A DNA stretch of 64,000 nt from Icerya purchasi (Eukaryota; Arthropoda; Insecta; Hemiptera; Monophlebidae). Positions 22,890 to 33,908 of the stretch are shown one piece after another. Position numbers and translations under genes: made by a program. The stretch lies in assembly GCA_039619475.1 (NCBI GenBank), contig CM077115.1:558960374-559024373 (forward strand), read 5' to 3'. Below the pieces are notes generated by a model, which ran no database searches, was not told where the DNA came from, and saw nothing but the letters and a program-made list of their open reading frames with translations. Positions within the stretch are counted from its first letter, which is position 1. Every line of letters starts with the position of its first letter.

Positions 22890-23665
22890 GTATAATTTGA
22901 TTTAGGCTGAACATTTTGTCTGCCTATATATCCATGGCTTTGGGTTTCCGGATATTTAAATATTTCTACTGGCAGCTCTTTTTCCAAAATGTACATATGA
23001 TTCAGTAATGCGTCTATACTCGTAATTGGCTGATACAAAATCGTTCTTATTTCTAGGAGAAACTGACTTCTAAAGTCCGAAATCATTGACTTTTGTGATA
23101 ACTGGTTATCCAGATAATTTAATTTGTTAACCCGATGACTTGTGTGTTTAGTTGACATATAATTCGGTTTGGACACGTATTTAACTGATCTAAATTCACG
23201 TACCATCTCATTTTAAACGTCTTCATTCCAAAAAAAAAAAAACGTTCAATAAAGGCTTCTTCGAAGTCTTGGAAACTATTCCAGAATCTTCGCTTATTCT
23301 GGTACTAACTTGTGAGTTCTGTACCAAATTTCTAATATCATTAGTGCTTAATTCGGGAATACTTTTGATGATATTTTTTATCTTTTGTAAAAATAACAAA
23401 GGTCATACCTCCTGTGTGAAGTTGTTTATCTCTCTCCATTTGTCCAAAGCCAATTTAAGTTTAATTTACATATTTTAAATGTTATTCCGGTTTCGAGATC
23501 TTCTGACTTAAATTCTGGTTTCTTATCTTCTTCAGTTCTGCCTGTACTTAAATTGCGGATTTGCTCCGTCAAATCCTGGATAATTTTGTTCAACTGCGTT
23601 ACTTCTTCCTGTAGTTCTAACACTTCTTTACTGCCCGTTACATTAACCCCAACTAAAATTTGCAA
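22890..23665 (-). pseudogene. gypsy gag (capsid-like) with N-terminal coiled coil
   Basis: The frame 23665-23426 begins with a heptad pattern, EVLELQEEVTQLNKIIQDL, predicted to be a coiled coil. After a frameshift, LDKWREINNFTQ and then PLLFLQKIKNII resemble the start of Ty3/gypsy capsid. At about 23290-23240 another frame gives FWNSFQDFEEAFIERFF, the hallmark WxxFxxAFxERF helix of the retrotransposon gag family. The first 80 residues of the frame 23206-22553 fit the rest of the capsid. Gag would form the particle that packages the RNA. At least two frameshifts and an A-run (23229-23242) break it. Confidence 0.7.
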
Positions 23666-23699
23666 AATACAACTTATTTATTTATTAATTTATTTTTTA

Positions 23700-24175
23700 A
23701 AATTATTATTATAACTATTGCTATTATTATGCTTATATACACTTTATTAAAAAAATACGAACTCACTCATAAACGCGATCTTTCTTTTACAAAGTTAATT
23801 AATTACTAAATTATTTAATGAGGTAATTAATTTTGGGATATGCATAACGTCGATTGAAGTAATAAAAAAAATTGAAAGTTTACATTTTAAATAGATCAAT
23901 GTAATTCAGAAGAAACTAAATAGATGTTACCATGTGAGAGGAGTATCGCTATTGAAATAGAAGTTTCATTATTTACTTTATAAAACTCATTTGCCATTTA
24001 GATCTGGCAAATAGTAATTTTAAGCTATAATTCATTACGAAGCTGTTTAACAGTACAGAGCAAGCTTCTCGGTCATTTCACTTTTATTCGTGCCTTATGT
24101 TAGCTTACGAACTAACAACAGAGTTTTTAAATAAACTAAATTTCATGTTTTTCTTTTCTTTTTTGATATATAAAT

Positions 24176-24221
<46 letters not shown>

Positions 24222-26109
24222 TATTATTTACGTACATAATTGAAACAAGTAGAATTTGTATTTGACGATTTCTAACAGAAATTTTTTAATATTTACCTAC
24301 ACAGGTTTCTACAAAATTAAGTAAAGCAATTATTCTCTTTATCATTATTAAAAGAATGAATAGCGCGTATTAAAAAGAAGTTTTTAAACAAAACAAAATA
24401 AGCAATTGCAATTCAATTTTTAATAAAACAAACGAACAATGGTAAAATAATTATTTCTACGGGTTTTTCTCGAGATGCATTAAAAACTTTTTTCGTTAAT
24501 GCGTGCGTGGGAAAAACGAAACATTTAAAAAAAATAGTTAAACTATTGTACTTGTATAAAAATTATAAATTTAAAATTCATTACATCGGCGTCAAATTAG
24601 ACCCTGTGACGGAATTTTAAAACAAATTTAACTAAACAAATTGTGCTCGTTTTTGTGCTAATGATTTAAAATTTTGCGCCAAAAGAATATTAACAAAAAT
24701 TGGATTGGAAGGCTAATCCGTCATGGGGGGGGGGCTAACTTGACGCCGCTTCTATAGCTAGAAATTAGCTAACGGAAACGAAATGAATGATCGGAAAATA
24801 TTATGCAGTTCGACGAGTGTTTTAACGGAATCATGTATTTTTGTCGGATCCGTCTGGTACATGCTTTTTATTGTTTTCAAATTTTTGCTTTTTAATTGAA
24901 AAACTCGAGATAGACAAATATACCAGCTGTTATCGCAGCGACATGGAATCTAGGTTCCTTAATATTCTACGGCATCAGTGCTGTTCCTGAAAATATCATC
25001 CACAGAATTACCCGAACAAATGGGGCCGGCCTCCTGGCTGTTTAAAGTATGCACTATAGCTCTTTCGAAAATCTGAAAAGAAACTAGATGTTGTGAAGTA
25101 ATAATTGACCGGCGCTTTAAAGAAATTTGTCTCGATTTTACCTTCGTGTCGAATGCTACACAGACAGATCTTACGTTGACGATAGGAAGTAGGAGGTGTG
25201 GTTTCAAATAATACATTTTTTAAATCGTTTTCTCTCTCGAATTTTTCCTCTGCGCTGTTCGCAGAATTAATTCTATTTTCCACGCTTATATGGGGGTAAT
25301 CCATCTAGAAGTGTCCTTGTCTTAACGGATTCCTAATAGTTGCTTCAACCGTTTCGAGTCATGTTCTTTTCTTCTTTTATCGTTCGCGTTATGCAGATCT
25401 GCTACTGAATTTGAACGCAAAAAATGTTAATCTGTCGTTTATTTCCGGCTCTCACAAGACACCAACTATAGCAAAGCAGTCGACAGATTCACTTCACCCA
25501 TTAGTCGCACTGGAAGATTTGAAGAAAAACATCTGACAAGCGCTGCTAAAAAATCGGACTGGCAGTGTGCGTCTATGTATGCGCAGGATTTTTGTTACCC
25601 AAAAGGAGTAGGCGGTTAAAAACAGATTAACGATTGGTCATACAAGTCTGATCTATAACCATTTACTGAAGAGCGTTCCGATTAGTGATAATACCGCAAT
25701 ACTTCTGTCACACGTCATCCAGGAATCTTATAATTATATAAGCAATCTGCCAACATTATTGGAAGAAGAATTAGACAGTCGAAACATGTTCTATTACACA
25801 CTTCCGTAAATATGATAGCTTTATAATTTATTATTAAGCAGGTATATATAACTGCGGCCACTATAGCGTCAAGCTGGAGAGAACAAACTATTAAAATTAA
25901 TACATCGACATTTCCTTAGAAAAGGTGTCTCTCAGTGGGCGCAACGTCGATGAAAAAGTGTGAAGCCATTTTACAATGGCCGGTGTGCAGCCTACATCCG
26001 ACAGTCACAAATCTATGGATATCATACTGATATACAAATGTGATAAAACCAAGGTATAGACGAATATCTAAAATGAAATAAATACCTTAATAACAAATAA
26101 AATACTGTA
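23700..26109. other. unannotated stretch next to the gypsy element
   Basis: It should include any 5' LTR of the minus-strand gypsy element, but I could not find a sequence matching the other side. It contains a (ta)n tract (24180-24218) and a G-run near 24725. The overlapping minus frames at 24959-25304 are unrecognised. Confidence 0.4.
24180..24218. repeat. (ta)n microsatellite
   Basis: About 19 uninterrupted at dinucleotides. Confidence 0.9.
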
Positions 26110-26130
26110 CTAGATAATTTACTTTGATAA

Positions 26131-26739
26131 ATTGAAATACAGAGGATGGAAAATGTGACCAGGAAATAAGGTCCAGCATAGCGTAAGCGAAACATCAGAA
26201 AGAATTCACTGCTAACGTCCAAAGTCATAAGTGTAGAACGGCGGAAAAAATGAATAAAGACATACGTCTGGTAAGACTTGGACAATAAATAAGTAAATAA
26301 GGGGAAGGTAAAAACAACTGGAGGCTTTCGAATTATGGTGTGTTGGAGGAAAATGCAGAAAATTAAATGGCTAGGTAAAATTAGAAATACGGAAGTGTTC
26401 GAGCGCATTAATGAAGAAAGATGTTTAATGAGGACCATAAGAGAAAGATGTAATTGGATTGAGCATATTATAAGAAATAATAGATACTTAACAACGATAA
26501 TAGAAGGATTAATAGAAGGATTAATAGAAGGATTAATAGAAGGATTAATAGAAGGATTAATAGAAGGATTAATAGAAGGATTAATAGAAGGATTAATAAA
26601 CGGAAAAAGATCAAGAATGAGACAGAAATTCATTAGGCAAATATGGGAAGACACCAAGGCGGATAATTATCAGTTAATGAAACAGAAAGCGGATTATAGA
26701 TTTAAAAGCATTGCGATGATTCTAAGTATAGTCCAATAA
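26131..26739 (+). pseudogene. RTE-like LINE C-terminal region with expanded IEG repeat
   Basis: On the plus strand, SVERRKK and IKTYVW (about 26240-26275) match the RKxxxKxYVWSxxLYGxExW segment after the RT. At 26313-26334 LEAFELW precedes a 2-base insertion, after which the frame 26335-26739 continues with CWRKMQKIKW, INEERCLMRTIRER and WIEHIIRNNRYL, all matching RTE endonuclease/RT C-termini (LEAFELWCWRRMxxIxWxxxxxxxxVLxRIxEERxLLxTIxxRRxxWIGHIxRH). The family then has I-I-E-G-x-I-E-G-K-R; here the I-E-G unit is multiplied to eight copies by a 12-bp tandem array before INGKRSRMRQ. The 5' part of the element is missing. Confidence 0.82.
26498..26598. repeat. 12-bp tandem repeat (ggattaatagaa), about 8 copies
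   Basis: Eight in-phase copies lie inside the RTE ORF and keep it open (Ile-Glu-Gly-Leu). The minus strand is also open through them (Ile-Asn-Pro-Ser), which creates the spurious 211-codon frame at 26022-26657. Confidence 0.95.
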
Positions 26740-27082
26740 GATTGGCCACCAATAAGCGAAAGATTGAGGAATAGAAGAGGGAAATTAAAATATTTAACAA
26801 CGTTTTCCGGCATAGCCCATCATCAGCGAAAAAATCAGTTTGATTTTAGTTTTATCCGAATGTACTCTATATTATTAGCCGATGACGGACTATGCCCGAA
26901 AAGTTTCCTTAAATTGAAGTATTTATTTTCACTTATTAAAGTAAATTATTCAGTATTAATTGTTTTTGTTATTACGGTATTTATTTATTTTATTAAATAT
27001 CAACAAACAAGTATGGGGACTTATTTATATACAGATGGATATGGTTTACTATATTAAAAATATTTACCGCAACCGTAATCGT

Positions 27083-27085
<3 letters not shown>

Positions 27086-27123
<38 letters not shown>
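27086..27123. repeat. (ta)n microsatellite
   Basis: About 19 at dinucleotides. It encodes the artefactual Ile-Tyr repeats in overlapping frames. Confidence 0.9.
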
Positions 27124-27125
<2 letters not shown>

Positions 27126-28202
27126 TAACCAATCTGCATTGCTATCTACCCGTAGAAGGTCCAAGGGGATGGAAAATTTTCTCCCGTCCTTTCAGAGTGG
27201 TAGCTTCCAATGTAACTGCCACACATTTGTTTATGAAATTAGAAAAAAGTGTTTTAATATTTCAGACTTAAAGGGAGTCATTAGGTTTGGATTCCAGGCT
27301 GCTGCGAGCAATTACCTAGTGACGAAGTCGATTCAATGGCGCAAAGAAGCGATCGAGTCAGGTATTAACCGTTCACTATCTCATTATTAGAATAAGTTAT
27401 TTACTACCGGAAAATCTTATTTGGATCTGCTGGTTTTTAACTTTTTTTTACAAAGCAGTTTTTGGCGTTTTAATTTTTCTCCGTTAACTTTCTCAGAATT
27501 TTCGTAAATTATTTAATCGTGTCCGATATGTTTTGATAATTACGGCGGGTACGTCGTATTTTGACAGCAACGTGTAAGTCATTCTCAAGAGGGTAGCTGT
27601 AAATTTGTAGGATACAAATGTTTCCTCGTTCGTTCTGAAAGTGGCAACATTATCGAGAACACGGCTCAGCTGGGCGTATATTTTACGTTGCTCATTAAAC
27701 GGAAACATATCGAATTCGGCGATTCAACGGACCAGTACGCAGATAGCGGAAAAATAACATATGTTATCGAATAGATTATTTAATCGCAATTAAAATAAAT
27801 AATTCAAGCCCGATGCCTCTCCGAATGCGTAAAAAAGAAGTTACCAGTTGAAGATGACCTTCGCCAGATTTAGTTCATGGGCATTCCAGCTGTTTCGTTG
27901 AGAATATTTTCCCGGCGAATTCTTTTTCGTCCACCGTGTATGATTAAACAAAACAACAAATAATCAATTATAGAGAGTTATCTTTTAATACGAAAAAAAA
28001 AGAAAAAAAAAAAGGTAAATAAATAATCACAACGCAAGCGTACAAAAACATTGCCCCCCGAACAGCTGACCGAGACGTCTTAATAATAATGGTAATGAAG
28101 TAATTATATTAGAAGCGATATATAGCTTTCTTCGTACGATAGTAACTGTACTACTTTGGCACGGTGAATTTCGATTTAGGAAGAGATTTTTTTTTTTATT
28201 TA

Positions 28203-28263
28203 TTTTTTTTATATATATTTTTATATATATTTTTATATATATTTTTATATATATTTATATATG
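28203..28263. repeat. tttttatatata-type minisatellite
   Basis: About five copies of a roughly 12-base unit made of T5 followed by tatatat. Confidence 0.8.
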
Positions 28264-28446
28264 GTTAATTTTCGTTTAATAATAAACAACAATAGAAAAT
28301 TTGAAAAAATTTTAGATATACATTATGCACTAGAGAAACCAGTATATAGTGGTAGTGGCGCATAATTTTTTTTTTTTTTTGACTTGGTTTATCTTTTAAC
28401 CTTTTAGCCAGTTTATATGTTAAACATGTAATATAATATTCAAGTC

Positions 28447-28770
28447 TTAAATTTCAATATTGCATTTTTTGAGGTATTGATAAAGTTGTTTACATGCCTG
28501 GCCTAGTGGATTTGTGAGTATAGTTACTGTATTTATCGGTAACGTGTGATATACTTGAGTTAATCTATTTGTAAGTTCTTCTCGTTGTTTTTGGAACTGA
28601 ACACATTGCCATAGGAGGTGGTTAATATTTTCTTCATAGTCTTTATTACAGTACTGACATTTATCCGATTCGATAATGTTCAATTTTTTTAAACGATCTG
28701 CTGTTCTGGTATGCCCTGTTCTAAGCCGGATGATTTGCTTTATGTAGTTGCTAGGTAGGTTCTCGTTCAC
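28447..28770 (-). pseudogene. LINE C-terminal knuckle domain
   Basis: This minus frame of 107 codons has IIRLRTGHTRTADRL followed by CQYCNKDYEENINHLLWQC. It is the C-x2-C-x8-H-x4-C knuckle that ends RNase H LINE ORFs. Its 5' edge overlaps the end of the RNase H frame by a few bases in a different frame, so a single-base indel split one original ORF. The expected ATG is absent at its start, as the frame begins at GTG. Confidence 0.85.
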
Positions 28771-29363
28771 TTGAAGGTACCATGGTGGTTCTTAATCAGT
28801 TGCTCTTTTTGTATATTGAAATAATATTTTCCACTGTTCATGCTAGTCTGTTCAAAATTGATTTTTTGTTTATTTGTTGCTATATTTTTAACGGTATGAT
28901 TTACGTAATCTGTCCAGTGATATTTAATTTGTTCACATCTCCGATTTTCGGTAACTTTTTTTGTTAAGTTATCCACGAATTCATTCCCTTTTATTCCGCT
29001 ATGTCCTGGTATCCACTTTAGCACTACGTGATTATTGTATTTTATTTTTGCAGATTCTATTTTCCTTTTTATTTTCCAAACGATATTGTTGTCAGTTGTG
29101 TCATTTATAATTTTATATAATGCGCTCAGTGAATCGGTTAATATCAGAAAATTATGATTTCTATTTTCGGTGTTTACGAATTTGTCGATTGCTTGATAGA
29201 GTGCGTATAATTCAGTTGTACATGACGAGTTTGTCATGGGGATTCGGAACGTTCGATATTTATTTGTAGTTTTATTGTATATTGCGCAGGAACAAACTCT
29301 TTTTTCTATATTTAATGACCCATCAGTATAAATCTGTTCATAAAGACGATATTTCTTTTCCAC
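28767..29363 (-). pseudogene. LINE RNase H domain
   Basis: In this minus frame of 198 codons, IYTDGSL (first catalytic Asp) is at about residues 11-17. TTELYALYQAI carries the catalytic Glu, LTDSLSAL the second Asp, and VLKWIPGHSGIKGNEFVDNLTKK the WxPGHxGIxGNExVD signature with its His and final Asp. All four acidic catalytic positions appear present, so the domain itself looks intact; only the junctions to RT (about 29363-29407) and to the knuckle are frameshifted. Confidence 0.92.
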
Positions 29364-29406
29364 TATGTCTTGTAATATTTTTTCATTATATTCCTGGTAA
29401 ACTTTT

Positions 29407-30620
29407 TCAAATTCGATTTGTTGTATCTATGTGGATATTTTCTAGCATATTGAAATAGTCTATGTCCTTATACTTTGATTTCGATTTTTCGAATGGTTCG
29501 ATATCCTTTAGGCGCTGTCTACTATCGACTAAAGCAGGTATACTTTTATTAGTCCAGTAATTATTATTGTTAATAAGTTCGGTTAATATTAGTAACCTAT
29601 TGTTAAGGGGGTGACCTGGATTTGATTTGATTTTTAACATGTATTTATCTGCTATGTATTGTGTTCTTAAATCAGTCGTAATCTCTGCGGTTTCGTAATG
29701 TAGTACATGAATGGGGGTTGTTTTAAATGCGCCTGTTATTAACCTGAATGCTTTATTTTGTACTGCTTGTATATTCTTTTTTCGACTTTTGCTGGCGGTG
29801 GTTATTGTTATTGCTGCGTAATCCATGTGCGGTCTTATTAATGATTTATATATCATTGTATTAGTCTTTGGATGGCAGCCCCATTTGACTCCATTTAGTA
29901 CCCGCAATATATTAAGTCCATTTTCGCATTTTGTTTGTATATTTTTTATTTCAGTAGCCCAAGTAGACCGACTATCAAAGGTCATGCCTAAGTATTTACT
30001 TTCATTGCTGAACTTAATGCTGTTTCCTGCCAGTTTTATCAGTGGACTAGATAGTATTCGATGTCTTGTATATATTGTGCCTTTTGTTTTTCCTGGTGAT
30101 ATTTCAAGTTCCAGCCTATTTGCGATAGCTTGGAATTCTTTAATTTTATCTTTAAGATTATTAATAGCTATATTAAGATTAGCGGCTACTGAATGCATGA
30201 CTATATCGTCTGCATATTGCAATATTTTTACTTTTTTGCTATCTAGTTGATCAATTTCTTTTGTATATAGTGTATATAGTAAAGGAGAGAGGACAGCACC
30301 TTTCGGTGTTCCTCTAGCACTGCATACCATATAGTTGATTTTGAAATTTCACTGTGAGCTGACGGTTTGATAAGTAGGAATGTATCCATTTTACAATATT
30401 GCTAGAAATGCCTAAATTCGTCATAATTTCTGCTAATTTACTTAAATTAATCGAGTCGTATGCTCCTTTAATATCTATAAAGATTGCTATCATATAATGA
30501 TTTTTGGAGTATGCTATTTGGATATCTGTGTTGAATATATTAATACAATCTCGAGTGCCGAATCCTTTTCGAAATCCGTATTGAGTTTTTGGCCAATAGA
30601 TCGAGTTTATTAAGATACCA
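29407..30620 (-). pseudogene. LINE reverse transcriptase
   Basis: The frame 30330-29407 (307 codons) starts within motif B, RGTPKGAVLSPLLYTLYT. It continues with LQYADDIVMHS (motif C, catalytic YADD), then LEISPGKTKG, then KYLGMTFDSRSTW (the thumb-side LG motif). Upstream, in a different frame (about 30600-30345), QYGFRKGFGTRDC and IFIDIKGAYDSIN give the fingers and motif A with its catalytic Asp. Both catalytic motifs survive; a frameshift near 30320-30345 separates them. The plus-strand frame at 29825-30250 is antisense and not a gene. Confidence 0.92.
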
Positions 30621-31285
30621 CTCTAGCCTCAATTTTATTATATTTTCCATAGTGGTTATGGGTCTATATTTTTCCTTATCTGGTTTTAATATGGGGCATA
30701 CTATATGGGGTGTCTGCACTCTTCTGGTATGTATGTGTACTGTAACGACTTAGTATAGAAATGGATTAGTAGTTGTTTTGTTTCTATCGAGGCAGTTCTC
30801 GTATAGCTCTATAGGGGGTATTTCATCTGATGCGGGTGCAGTGTTTTTATTGCTTTTCCAGTACCTGTTCTAACTCATTGACTGATACGGGGCTTTGAAA
30901 GTATTCATCATACACCTGATTTGTTGTTGTAAGGATCGTTTTATCTTTGCTATTGTGTTCGAATTGTTTTATCCAAGGTTTTATCCAAGGTTTTATCCAA
31001 GTAATATCCACGTTTTTATTTTGACCAGTAAGTGACGTATTTTTTATTTCTTTTATTTTACGCCATGTCTGAGTGGAGTTACCCCTAGGTTCCAGACTTT
31101 TACAATATTCCATCCAAGCCTCTCTTTTTTTCTTTTTTATTAGTTTTTTGATTTTAGCTTGCTCTATAGTAAATTTAGTATAATTATTTATTGTGGGGCA
31201 TCGATTGAACTCGTTTAGTAATAATCGTCGTCTAGCTACTGCTGCATTGCATTCGCTATCCCACCATGGGTGCTTGTATACTAAT
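30621..31285 (-). pseudogene. LINE pre-RT region with 12-bp triplication
   Basis: From about 31280 downward the minus strand reads YKHPWWDSECNAAVARRRLL, then IKKLIKKKKREAWMEYCKSL, the linker between endonuclease and RT seen in RNase H LINEs (KxPWWxxECxxAxxxRRxAxxxF). The frame 31113-30847 carries three tandem copies of a 12-bp unit that repeat Trp-Ile-Lys-Pro (near 30966-31006). Between 30847 and 30620, PILKPDKEKYRPIT (RT motif 0/1) is readable in yet another frame. Confidence 0.75.
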
Positions 31286-33836
31286 TATTAATTTCTTTTC
31301 CACGCGCCGGTAGAAGTTATCTTAAAATTTAATCTAATAGAAAATTTATGGTACTGATTGGAATAGGGAATATAGGAGAAAGTAGCCGTAAAAAAAGCGA
31401 GCTGGCACCAGGTAGAAATCAAGATGTAGCAAGAAGTACAAACAAAGAAAAATAAACAAGATCGAGTCGGGTTTCAAGGACGAAGATGAAGCAGTGGGAA
31501 TTTGAAAATTGGAGCAAATACCGAATAGCATGGGATTGACTACTTCTAAGATTAATCATGCCAGAGAACGTACAATTTAAAATATCAATGTTCGGGGGAG
31601 ATTATGAAGTCTAGCAACAAAATTTAGAAGTCGAAAAAGATGGAATTCGGCAACGATTGAAAAAGTCCATGATTGGCGTTCCAGGTGCCAGGTACCAGTC
31701 AGCAGAGGTGGGTTGAAGTGGCAAAATGAGTAATAAAATTGAGGAGGATCTTATTCTATGTACGGAAATCACAGAAAATCCATTAAGACGAATGAAATAA
31801 AACAGACGTAGGAAGAGTACTGAACGGGAGTTTTTTTCGTTTTTCTCTTTTGACGCAAATTAAACCAGTCCGGCAGTCCGGATTCTCTATATAGCGAAAA
31901 CTATTATAAAATAAATTAAAAACGGAACTTCTCGTAATTTTATTAAATTTATCCAATCGAAGAGGGACTTCGCTGTACCTGCCACACTTAATTATTGCTA
32001 TAATTTGCCCGGTTGTAGTTATAATTCGCATATGCGCAGGTGTCTGCCTCCGTCGTGTTAATCTTTTATAAAAATATTTCCGTTTTCAAAACAGCGAATA
32101 TAGTCTCCCTTCACATGTTTTACTGGAAGATCTTATCTCGCAAATTATCACCTGTTCTTTCATATTTAATCTCTTGCGTAATTGTTTCCAAAACAATTCG
32201 AAAACGAATTTTTTCATTCAAATCTCTCTAATTCTGTCGAATCCTATCATCCGCATTATGCTTCCCTGCGAATATGAATCCGGTTTTAAGTGTAAAGCGT
32301 CACCACTATTTGCTTTAATTAAGTACGATTTTTTTCCCCCTAAGACGAAGAGGTGTCTCTGAAAAAATGAGAGTTTTTAAACTTAGTTGTATTCTCGCTA
32401 CTATTCAATAATGTATGCGGATCTGAATGACCCGAAGTTTTTTCCGACGGTACTCGATTACAATTAAAAATATTATTTATCAATAAATTATTCAAAATCA
32501 TAAAAGCTGAACAGCTTTCGTTTTATAAAGTTTTTATGAACTTGTAGCGAGCTTGCTTTAACATCTCCTCCGGTTTCTTTTTAGATTTTTTTTTTTTTCT
32601 TTTTTTGAAAATCTAAAAACAAAAAAAAAGAGTAAATGTAAAAAGAAACCGATCAACGAGATAGTGTAGCCCTGGAATACGTAGCAAGAACTGGTTGTAC
32701 TAGTGAAAAGGTATGACACCACCTTCTTCATTATTCGACTAAGTGAGAATATGTTTCATTTCAATATGCCCCCTTACGTGTACAATCAGATTAGCGACAA
32801 TTTTATACGCGTCTACGACTTCACGAGCAGATGCTACTTTAACGTTATAGATAACGCGCGATATCTTTACATTGTTTGTCTTGTGCTCTCAGTCGCGGTA
32901 TGTATGCTGACGGCGATAATGACGGTGAGATAAAAGACACTCATCATCGGGATCTTTATTGAGAAATACGTGAGGTTTAATTTAAGTCAACATAGTTAAC
33001 GTCGCACACATGTATATTTCTCCTTCCTTTGTTAAATATTGATTATAGAGTGCAGCCAAGTCCCTTGCTGAGAAAGAAAGAGCAGCTCGTTTTTTTGCCT
33101 GTCTTGCTATTACTATCCTTTTCGATAATCGTATACACCACTGAAGCTAAACAGTCTGCCCGAAAGAATACTTTACTAATCTTCAAGTACATTGTACGCT
33201 CTAAATTTCATACTAATGTTTTAGTTATAATATTATGTTTCGTCGCAAATAGTTGTGATCCGAATTCTTTTTGCATCTTATTAATAATTGTTTGAAAGTA
33301 AAGAGATTTTGAATTTAATTTCGGCGATCATCATGTGCGACTACCTAGGAGGGAAGTTATAGTAATTAGAATGTAAATCAAATTGATAACGATCGTTAAA
33401 ATTAATGAATATTTTTACCTTTCTACTTGCTGATTGACTGTCTCTTTGGCCAGTTATTTATATCGAGAGAGGAGGTTTCAAAAAGTTTCAATTGTTTAAC
33501 TAATCAAATGTTCGTCTACGTTTCATTACAGTTTTTTTTTTTTTTTTTTTTGAATAATGTGCTTTTCAAAGGATGACACTTAGTGTCAGCTGCAATTTAC
33601 TCTTCCATGATTATCATAGAAGAACCTATAATAATATATCTAATATTCTAGTGGGTCGCGTGACTGGGTCCAAAGAATTTCGTTAAATATAATCTGCTTA
33701 CTTCTAATAGTTTCAATACTAGTAATCGGAAATATTTTTTGGAATAAAATTTGAAGTACTAAATAATCACTAATCTCGAGGACTTCTAGGCTTTTTGTAC
33801 CATCGTAACAAGCCGGTAGTCTTCTGTGTAATTACG

Positions 33837-33845
33837 TCTGTGTGT

Positions 33846-33903
<58 letters not shown>
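33837..33903. repeat. (gt)n microsatellite
   Basis: About 30 gt dinucleotides with one or two interruptions near the left edge. It produces a Thr-His frame on the minus strand. Confidence 0.95.

Positions 33904-33908
<5 letters not shown>

Larger units (their letters stand above)
19036..23665 (-). mobile_element. decayed Ty3/gypsy-type LTR retrotransposon internal region
   Basis: On the minus strand the order is gag (23665 to about 22900), SGNH-hydrolase-like domain (about 22790-22240), DTG aspartic protease (about 22110-21650), RT (about 21584-20650), RNase H (about 20640-20090) and integrase (about 20060-19036). RT before RNase H before integrase is the Ty3/gypsy order. No env-like frame was seen. 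I could not identify flanking LTRs, a primer-binding site or a polypurine tract, so the ends are the outermost recognisable coding remnants. Several frameshifts and stops show it is inactive. Confidence 0.88.
26740..28362. other. region after the RTE fragment
   Basis: No gene recognised. It holds an imperfect inverted repeat (26803-26832 against 26874-26903), a (ta)n tract (27086-27123) and an a/t minisatellite (28203-28263). The frames around 26960-27390 owe their length to the ta repeat. Confidence 0.45.
28364..31285 (-). mobile_element. 5'-truncated RNase H-bearing LINE (I-group-like)
   Basis: This is the best-preserved element in the window. On the minus strand it has a pre-RT region, RT, RNase H and a terminal CCHC knuckle in order, with a short 3' UTR and a probable poly-A tail (T-run 28365-28380 on plus). 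No endonuclease domain is found beyond 31285, consistent with 5' truncation during target-primed reverse transcription. I place it in the RNase H-containing I/Loa-like group from RGTPKGAVLSPLLY and the RNase H domain; the exact clade needs a tree. Target-site duplications were not evident. Confidence 0.88.

Noticed and set aside
18830..24240. Paired LTRs around the gypsy element
   Set aside because: Flanks share only low-complexity a/t strings; no convincing direct repeat with TG...CA ends was found.
26022..26657. 211-codon minus frame with Ile-Asn-Pro-Ser repeats
   Set aside because: It is antisense to the RTE C-terminus and stays open mainly because of the 12-bp array.
26960..27390. Plus frames with Ile-Tyr runs
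   Set aside because: Their length comes from the (ta)n tract, and they hold no domain.
29825..30250. 141-codon plus frame
   Set aside because: Antisense to the LINE RT with YADD on the minus strand.
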